Positions 57,644-64,000 of a stretch of 64,000 bases of DNA are shown piece by piece. Location of the stretch: positions 5,600,978 to 5,664,977 of the forward strand of contig BCIA01000001.1 in the NCBI GenBank assembly GCA_001599815.1, given 5' to 3'. A program made the translations under genes and the position numbers. The notes below the pieces were generated by a model. The model was not told the origin of the DNA. It saw only the letters and a list, made by a program, of their open reading frames with translations, and searched no databases. The number at the start of each line of letters is the position of its first letter. Within the stretch, counting starts at the first letter, position 1. This stretch comes from Furcasterigmium furcatum. Lineage: Eukaryota > Ascomycota > Sordariomycetes > Glomerellales > Plectosphaerellaceae.

Positions 57644-58906
57644 ATGACCCTCAGAGTGCGTCTCACTTCAAGCCAGCCGACCGTCTGCTTGCTTGCCACA
57701 ACCTGTCACTGACTGCCCTGATTGTTAGACTCTCGGAGCCCAAGCGGCTGCTGCGCTAGACAAGGATCTGATGAGTTCCGGGGCTTTCTCGATTGACCAG
57801 CTCATGGAACTCGCGGGACTGTCAGTCTCGCAAGCGGGTGCGTGGTCTTGGCATGCCCTCCCCGAGCGAAACCAGCTGATGCCTATTGCAGTGTATAAAG
57901 TACATCCCCTTCACAAAGGCCGCAACGTACTGGTTGCATGCGGCCCTGGAAACAATGGTCAGTGCCGCAGCATTCCGAATTGCAGATCTCTTCATGTTAA
58001 CTGGACGGTTGGCAGGTGGCGATGGCCTCGTTGCAGCCCGCCATCTGTACCACTACGGCTACAAGCCGTCTATCTACTACCCTAAACGCAGCAAAAATGA
58101 TCTTTATCAGGTAATGGCCGTCTCTATTTGTGTTCCAGCTGTCCGGCTCTACATCAGCTTCCAGACGCTGCGTCCTTCCACCCTCCTTTTTGCGATCTGC
58201 CATCTGGTTAGGAAATGGGGAGGCAGCGCGGCGTGTATATTCCACCTCCCAGTTGATTCTCTTCCTCGACACCTCTTGTTTTACTTCATCATCGTGTTTC
58301 GTGAAAGTCATGTTTCCGGCTGATCCTTTCTTGCAGCGGCTTGCCAAGCAGCTGGAGGACCTCGAAGTCCCCTTCGTCGAGGATTTCGAATCCGCCATCG
58401 GGACGACAGACCACGTCGTGGATGCCATCTTCGGTCCGGTTTGCCCTCGTTCTTGTCGGATGTGCCGGATCAGCCGCTGACAGTCCCCTCCAGGTTTCAG
58501 TTTCTCGGGAGAGGTTCGCGAGCCGTTTCCCGCGGTGATCCGGGCACTTGAAGAGACCAGATTACCAGTAACCTCTGTCGATGCCCCGTCATCGTGGAAT
58601 ATCGAGAACGGCCCACCCAAAACCGGTGTTGGTAGCTCGTTTAACCCTGCAGTGCTCGTCAGTTTGACTGCCCCCAAACCATTGGTGCAGTTCTTCAAAG
58701 GACGCCATTTCGTCGGAGGAAGGTCTGGAGCTCACATTGCCTTTTACCATGGAGACGGGCTGCCGTCCCGGACATTGAAACTGGCCACTGACATACCATG
58801 CAGGTTCGTTTCACCGGCCATTGCCAAGAAGTACAATCTTGACCTCCCTCCGTACGAGGGCATCGATCAAATTGTGGAAGTCGACAGCAACGGGCAGAGA
58901 CTCTGA
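57644..58906 (+). CDS. NAXE: NAD(P)H-hydrate epimerase (YjeF N-terminal domain)
   Basis: Seven exons: 57644-57655 (12 nt), 57729-57837, 57892-57957, 58016-58110, 58337-58433, 58494-58722 and 58804-58906, encoding 236 residues. The protein runs MTLRTLGAQAAAALDKDLMS and FSIDQLMELAGLSVSQAV, then the nucleotide-binding motif GPGNNGGDGLVAARHL (58-73). It continues with SIYYPKRSKNDLYQRLAKQL, DAIFGFSFSG, VTSVDAPSSW and LTAPKPLVQFFKGRHFVGGR, ending YEGIDQIVEVDSNGQRL. This is the complete YjeF_N fold. The enzyme equilibrates R and S forms of hydrated NAD(P)H so that the dehydratase can repair them. The length equals yeast Nnr1 (YNL200C) homologues. Intron 4 is long (226 nt). Confidence 0.93.
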
Positions 58907-61796
58907 AACTTGTCAGCTACAGAAGCCACCTACCACACGACGGCACTATGCTAGCGAGGCACCTACGTTGAAGGCCCGGGTTCGCTGCAACAGCAGATGG
59001 GGACAAAGACGAAGGTCAGATAACTTGGCAGCCTCCGCTTCTGCTATTCGGACACACAGGACTGTGGCATCTGCCTTCGAGCATCTCGATCAGCCGGACC
59101 TCAACCCCCAAGGGGCAGATGATGAGTGGAGGGTGGAATCGGTGGCAGAAGGCGACATAGACGAGAAAGAGCCTTCGGCAGACAGGGCACTCAGACTTGT
59201 GCTCCACGCACATGAAAGCCGGAATGGTCGAGGTCGAGGACTGGCCCCGGTGGTGTTCGACAGTGTGCGTGTAAGAGACGAGGGGGACTGGAGAGGCTTG
59301 CGGCGAGAGGAACGATGGGTGACTACCAGGAGCGACATGGACGATTTTTTTTCGACAACTGCTGAGCTAGGGCTGGGCCGGAAGGGATTCAGGGGGTCAA
59401 AATAGTCCCATGCGCTCACCGGGAGGAGGAGGTCGTCGACAACCGGATTCAAGACCACGGAAGCCACCCCAGGCCGGGCTGTGGCTTGAACGGAGACGAG
59501 TGTGGCTGCCCGCAGTGCGCAACATGGGTCGAGGGCCAATGAGAGGCGGGAGGGGGACGGTTCGCCACACGGGTCCCCTGCTGTCCGGAGCTTTTCAACG
59601 TCGTCGAGGGTCTCTGGTCAGGGAGTTGGCCGGAGCATATGTGGCGAAAGGAAGATTCTTGTCTCGTGGGCCGGTGGGCTGACGGATCTCCCTGCACCAC
59701 CAGCAGCAACAGACCCAGCAGCAAAAGAAAGCCAGACTCTGCAATGACGTTCCGGTGTCCGGGGGGCATGAGGAGGGAAGGGCCCCAGCCTCGAGAGGGG
59801 CAACGGGACATTTTTGATATTTTTGACCTCTGCCTGCGCATTTCTTTGGTGCGCCATGTACCTACGTCCCGAGCCCGGGGCCAGACTGCTGTTTCTACGC
59901 AGGAAAATGCCCATGTGAGATACATTCCTGGGCTCGAGGGGGGCGCCGTCTGCCAATTCGCCGTCTCACGCAAGCCCGTCCCTCATACGGAGGGCCTTAC
60001 CGGAGCAAAAGCTCCTTTCGGCCCCTCATAGGCCGGCGGGGGCGAGGCAGCGCTTGCTGGGGGTTCGCTCAGGCGGTGGTCCCAGAGTGCCCGATGCGGC
60101 TCCACTTCTGGGTGACTTTCAGGGGTCTCGTTCCTTTTCGAGCGGGCCGACGCTGGAGCATCCATCGTGATGACAAGACAGGACGTCGCACCTCGACGCC
60201 AAGAGGAGTCCCGGAGGACCTTATCCTGACATGCGGTTTTCCCTCACAATTCCTCGCTTTCCCATCCTCGCCACCATGTCTTTATCGACATCTCGCCAAC
60301 CCAGGACGACGATCAGAGGCCCGCCGCATATTCGTCCAGGGGTGATTGGATGCCAGCTTCACTGGACGAACCTAAGCCATGGGCACCCGAGCGGTCCGCG
60401 ATGCTATGACGTCCTTGATGACAAGAAGATGCAGACGGCATTCATTTCCTGAACCGACGAGACTCGACAAAACGGTCAGGGCCGTCTCCTTTTCAGGAAG
60501 TGCCTGACGGCAGCCGCCGCGCCGAGCCGTTGGGATTCGGAACCCTTTTTTCGTTACTCCGATAGTCCGAGCAACAGTGCCGTATCGAGCGCTTCTTACT
60601 AACATTACGAACTATTACGACTCAACTTGCGACCTCTACGCTTCGAGAGACCGAGCACCCGCGCCCCTCTCAACCCGTTCATCTTCTCCAGCGCCAGTCC
60701 AGCCGCCGAGGTCCCGGTCACTGCATGGACAGCACCGTTTGTCGACGTCCGAGCACATCCGCGATTCCCCGTGCCGCTACTTCACCTCTGCATCTGGCTT
60801 CATCATCTCATTCCGGGGAGGTTGGCGTATGACACTTCTGCATGCAAGCCGCCCACCCCTGTCAATGCAGCATGCACGTAGGCCGCATGGGGGGCAGGGC
60901 GGGGGGCGACAGCTCAAGACACTTCTCGGCATCAGAGGCCTCGCAAGCAAGCAAGCAGCAAGTAAACATTGAGGTGCCTTCGTGGCGTTAGAACCAGTCT
61001 TTCGGCCAGCGTCTGACGACATGAGGCTTCTTGGTCACCAATTGCTGTTGTTCCGCTGTATCAGCGTTGCACATGCACCTGGTACAGTCGGCTCACAGCC
61101 GCCGCCACAGCCATGGGTTATCTTGAACTGACAGACGGCTGAGTCCCTTTCCCTCCTGGATTCGGGTATCTCCGCCTCGCGAATGAAACGATGGTATGAG
61201 GGTCTGACAAAAGACTTGCTCACGCGACTAAAACTCGCAGATCCAGCCGCTCGATGACGAATGCCGTGGGGTTGGCAGGCAGATTTACCGCCACCACCGC
61301 TGCAGGTCTCCTATCACGTATTCCAGCTATCTCGGGGCATCCTTACAGGGTCCAGAACAGCTTCAATGCGGGGGGGGACAATTTGGCGTTCCGGTGTGGC
61401 GTAGGCAGTGCTTTCCAGGCCGATGATTCTAGAAACATCGACGAAATCGCGAGATGGGGCTTCTCCAGCCTCTAATCTGGCTTCAATGACGTCACCTCGC
61501 ACCTCGACTTGTATTCAGGTGCACCCCTGACTTTTGACTTGTCACAATGCAATGCGACCTCTACAGCATCCATTTGGCTCGCAGTACTCGTACTAAAACG
61601 GCTTCTTTCCAACTTGAGGCCCTCTCTGCGGATCACACGTCCTTGGTCTCGGCGATCTCGCCGACTCAGCCCAAGTATGACCGGCTTGGCTGCCCGCTTG
61701 CTACGTAACCAAAACCATCATCAGTCCGGAATTCAAGTCAGGTTTCCGGTCTGCGCCTCACTGCAAGTGCAGCAATGCAGGTATTCCTTCCGACTC
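58907..61796. other. 2.9-kb region without a supported gene
   Basis: Between NAXE (+) and the methyltransferase (-). The first kilobase is open in several frames on both strands (for example + to 59405 and minus 59539-59090), but none carries a convincing motif. One minus-strand segment contains a CPVC word (about 59180). From 60 kb on, only short ORFs occur. No transposon, tRNA or rRNA recognised. Confidence 0.45.
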
Positions 61797-62890
61797 TCAG
61801 CTCGACTTCCCCTTGGTTCGCGCAACCACGACTGATGCCTTGACAACCTTGGACTCGCCAAACCATTGGAAAATGTGGCCTGCAAGCTTGTACCCCCCAA
61901 GCGAGATGCCGTATTGCCCGAGAGCTCGTTCTTGGCTATTGAGGAACCCTACGACACCAGGAAACACGTGCTCGGAGATGTCGCGGATGACAGTACACCG
62001 CCGGTCATATCCGCACTCCGCCAGCTGCTCTCGGTACTCCTCTTCCGTCAAGAATGTGTACAGCGGGCAGCCCATCATGACGCTGATGGCTCTGAGCTTC
62101 CAGGTGTCCCAGACGGAGGCCTTGTCGTTTAGAATCAGGTCGAACGCCATGACATTTGCGTCCAGCGTCTTCGCCGCGTACTCGAAAACGGGTTTCCTCG
62201 ACGGCTTGAAGTGGTACAGGCAATCCAGAGCGAGGAGCCATCGTTCCGTGAATTGCGGATCTGCCAGCGACTCGACGGCGGTTTTCGTACGCGGCTTCCA
62301 GGTCTCTGGCCTCGCTGCGTCTGCGCAGAAGAGCGCGAAGGAATCAACCGTCAGCCGGCTCGCGCCTGGTATCTCCTGGTAGATCTTCCTGGACGCGGAC
62401 TGGACCTGAGCCTGGTTGAGGGTGAGCCCGACGTATTGGAACCTGTCCCAGGGTCTGCTCTCGACCAGACGGGCAATTTCCCAGGTCTGCTCGCCGCAGC
62501 CGAATCCCAGATCGAGAACTCCGAGCGACCTCGGCGGCGATTCGTCTGAAGGCGTGTCGTCCTCGAGAAGCCCGGCGGTCTTGAGCAGCTGCTTCAGGAG
62601 GGAGGCGCATGCTTCCTCAAACACCTGGACTGGCTTCCCCTCGGCATTTGTCCTGCCAATCTCAGCATGGATGGATACATTCACCATCAATTGAGGGAGA
62701 CTGACCAGTATCCGAGATTCATCCACATCGTTGTCATGGGCATCTTGACGTTCAGTTTCCAATGGCCCAGCCCATAGACGTCGCTGAGACGCATGTATGT
62801 GAAGGTGGCGACCATGATAATGAACAGGGCGGCGAGGAACCCTCCGACAAAGGACAAGGCAATGTCCCTGCCAGAAAATGAGGACGCCAT
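61797..62890 (-). CDS. Membrane-anchored SAM-dependent methyltransferase
   Basis: Exons 62890-62706 and 62652-61797 (53-nt intron, GTCAGT...TGGCAG) encode 346 residues. One membrane anchor lies near residues 10-33 (IALSFVGGFLAALFIIMVAT). Next comes MWMNLGYW, which resembles the LNxGYW word placed before the catalytic domain in lipid-type methyltransferases. SAM motif I is VLDLGFGCGEQ (107-117). Later blocks are YVGLTLNQAQVQSASRKI, the motif-II-like WLLALDCLYHFKPSRK and AFDLILND. The layout recalls cyclopropane-fatty-acid synthase and sphingolipid C9-methyltransferase relatives. The acceptor is unknown, and lipid methylation is inferred from the anchor and the motif order. It lies co-oriented, 346 nt downstream of an FAD oxidase gene. 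Confidence 0.83.
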
Positions 62891-63236
62891 GACGGCGGAA
62901 GTGTGGCTCGACCTGTCGAGTGTCTTGGTGTAAGTTGAGCAACCTGCGGAGATGTGTCGTGGGAAAGAAGTGGTGTTGCACAGGACAGCTTGCCTAGATG
63001 CAAGGCGGACCGGGAAGCACGGATAACGGCATAATACTGGGCCATGTTCACGGACGCGTATTGCATGACGTGGGCACCGCCCCTTTTACTGCGGCCGCTG
63101 TCACCTGGCACTTCTTCGTGGCATTTCATCGTCCATTGTTCTGTCGGAGCAGCATGGGGGCGAGAGTGATGCATCATTATTCGCTACAAAACGTTGCCAA
63201 GATCGGCTCTATCATGATTCTTCAATCAAAATGAGA
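62891..63236. promoter_or_regulatory. Spacer between co-oriented oxidase and methyltransferase genes
   Basis: 346 nt holding the 3' UTR of the oxidase and the promoter of the methyltransferase. No motif recognised. Confidence 0.5.
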
Positions 63237-64000
63237 CTATGCAGCCCGCCAGGGCACCTGAACGCCAAAATCATCCGCTATGCTCATGGCCGAAACGACG
63301 CATCCCTCGAGTAATACCATGCCATCCCAGCACCACGCGCCCGCCAGCCAGACGTTGCTCTCGCCGTTGACCCAACCCCGGGTTTCGCCGTCGATCTTCT
63401 TGTTGCGAAGCGGCGCCCTCCCCATGATGCGCTCAACGAGAGCTCTACTTTCTGTAGTGCGCAGGGTCCTAGTGAAGCTGGCCTTCTGCAGCGTCGTCTT
63501 CTCGTCACCGGCCTGAAGAGGGCAGGTTCGCACGACCACCCCGCTCGGCATGGCATGCAAAGCCTCGGTTTTTGAGGCCTGCTCGGAGAACTTGGTCCTG
63601 AAGGTGATAACCTGGGCCTGCGACGCATCTCGGCCGTGGTGCATGCACGTCGCCGCCGAGCGCTCCTGGGTGTCGATGACCTGGAACCGACCGGCCGCCC
63701 CCGCTACATGTTCGGGGCTGTGGACCGAGCTCTCCACCTGAAGTGTCGGGATCTTCCCGAGAGTATGCGACAGTGGCTTGAATATCTTCCCGGCCACGTC
63801 GGGAGAGACCGCCAGCACGACGCGGTCGAAAATCTCCTCTGAAACCTCACCCGAGGGTGACGATGCAGCGGTCCAGCGGATGGCGACTTGATCCGACTGC
63901 GAAGATAGCGGCCGAACCTCGAGAACGCGGGCCCCTAACCGAGTGTCGTCCATGCCGTCGGCCAGCCTCAGCTGGACCTGGTTGACGCCGCCGCAGACCG
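63237..64000 (-). CDS. FAD-dependent amine-oxidase-like protein, C-terminal part (5' end off window)
   Basis: The reading frame is open from the window edge to TAG at 63237, about 253 codons. Recognisable parts of the flavin amine oxidase fold are VCGGVNQV followed by a beta-rich substrate segment, FDRVVLAVSPDVAGKIFKPL (typical of the central region of this family) and the C-terminal FAD-binding signature NVWLAGAWCWDGMVLLEGCV with SAMSIADDFG. The N-terminal GxGxxG dinucleotide motif lies outside the window. The substrate is unknown. Similarity in the C-terminus to bacterial COG2907-type proteins, often encoded beside cyclopropane-fatty-acid synthase genes, is suggested by memory only. No intron is needed in the visible part. 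Confidence 0.78.
   Translation of the reverse strand, partial: VCGGVNQVQLRLADGMDDTRLGARVLEVRPLSSQSDQVAIRWTAASSPSGEVSEEIFDRVVLAVSPDVAGKIFKPLSHTLGKIPTLQVESSVHSPEHVAGAAGRFQVIDTQERSAATCMHHGRDASQAQVITFRTKFSEQASKTEALHAMPSGVVVRTCPLQAGDEKTTLQKASFTRTLRTTESRALVERIMGRAPLRNKKIDGETRGWVNGESNVWLAGAWCWDGMVLLEGCVVSAMSIADDFGVQVPWRAA

Noticed and set aside
59016..59539. Possible RING-type or secreted protein gene on the minus strand (word SECPVCRR; hydrophobic stretch further upstream)
   Set aside because: Only one CxxC pair is present. The other zinc ligands lie in no consistent frame, and no splice pattern joins the pieces.
1..64000. CRISPR arrays, prophage, bacterial operons or transposons
   Set aside because: No spaced direct repeats, transposase or terminal repeats were seen. 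Spliceosomal introns throughout show a eukaryotic genome.

Overview
The window is from a filamentous ascomycete (Pezizomycotina, most likely a Sordariomycete). Genes are split by short introns of about 50-80 nt with GT...AG ends and CTRAC-type branch sites. Coding DNA is GC-rich. The protein set is typically fungal: an RO10-type dynactin subunit, a Zn2Cys6 regulator, a rhodopsin-domain membrane protein, 2EXR-domain proteins and a CorA-like protein with a long N-terminal extension. All gene models were spliced by hand; where I give exon joins, the reading frame closes across every junction.

Layout: (1) 0-8 kb holds housekeeping genes: the end of COX17, a coiled-coil protein, the G-patch protein PXR1, an unknown protein, a calcineurin-like phosphoesterase and a thioredoxin-PITH protein. 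(2) 9-11.5 kb holds two tail-to-tail 2EXR genes with the same exon design, one intact and one broken. (3) 12.9-21.9 kb holds a BTB-like protein, the relic of a DUF3669-type gene, a 1,072-residue CorA-like protein and a proline-rich protein whose first exon is 4 nt. (4) After about 4.5 kb without a recognisable gene come a BEM3-like PX-PH-RhoGAP protein (26.4-31.4 kb), a Zn2Cys6 regulator (32.1-34.9 kb) and a basic protein with six RRxS sites (36.0-37.0 kb). (5) 40-47.5 kb holds a secreted Pra1/Asp f 2-type zinc-binding protein, a membrane-anchored GH5 glucanase and a rhodopsin-domain membrane protein. (6) 48-52.3 kb looks like decay: a sugar transporter with a frameshift stands head-to-head with an arylsulfatase that is frameshifted in its active-site motif and fused to the 3' half of a transcription factor gene. 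(7) 53-59 kb is again housekeeping: RO10, an amino-acid transporter, mitochondrial ribosomal protein S16 and NAD(P)HX epimerase. (8) 61.8-64 kb holds a membrane-anchored SAM methyltransferase just downstream of the end of an FAD amine-oxidase-like gene, possibly a lipid-modification pair.

I found no transposon, CRISPR array, rRNA or tRNA. The most unusual objects are the sulfatase/transcription-factor chimera, the inverted 2EXR pair, the DUF3669 relic and the methyltransferase/oxidase pair. Several of the breaks are single-base shifts, one in a homopolymer, so sequencing or assembly error must be excluded before calling them pseudogenes.
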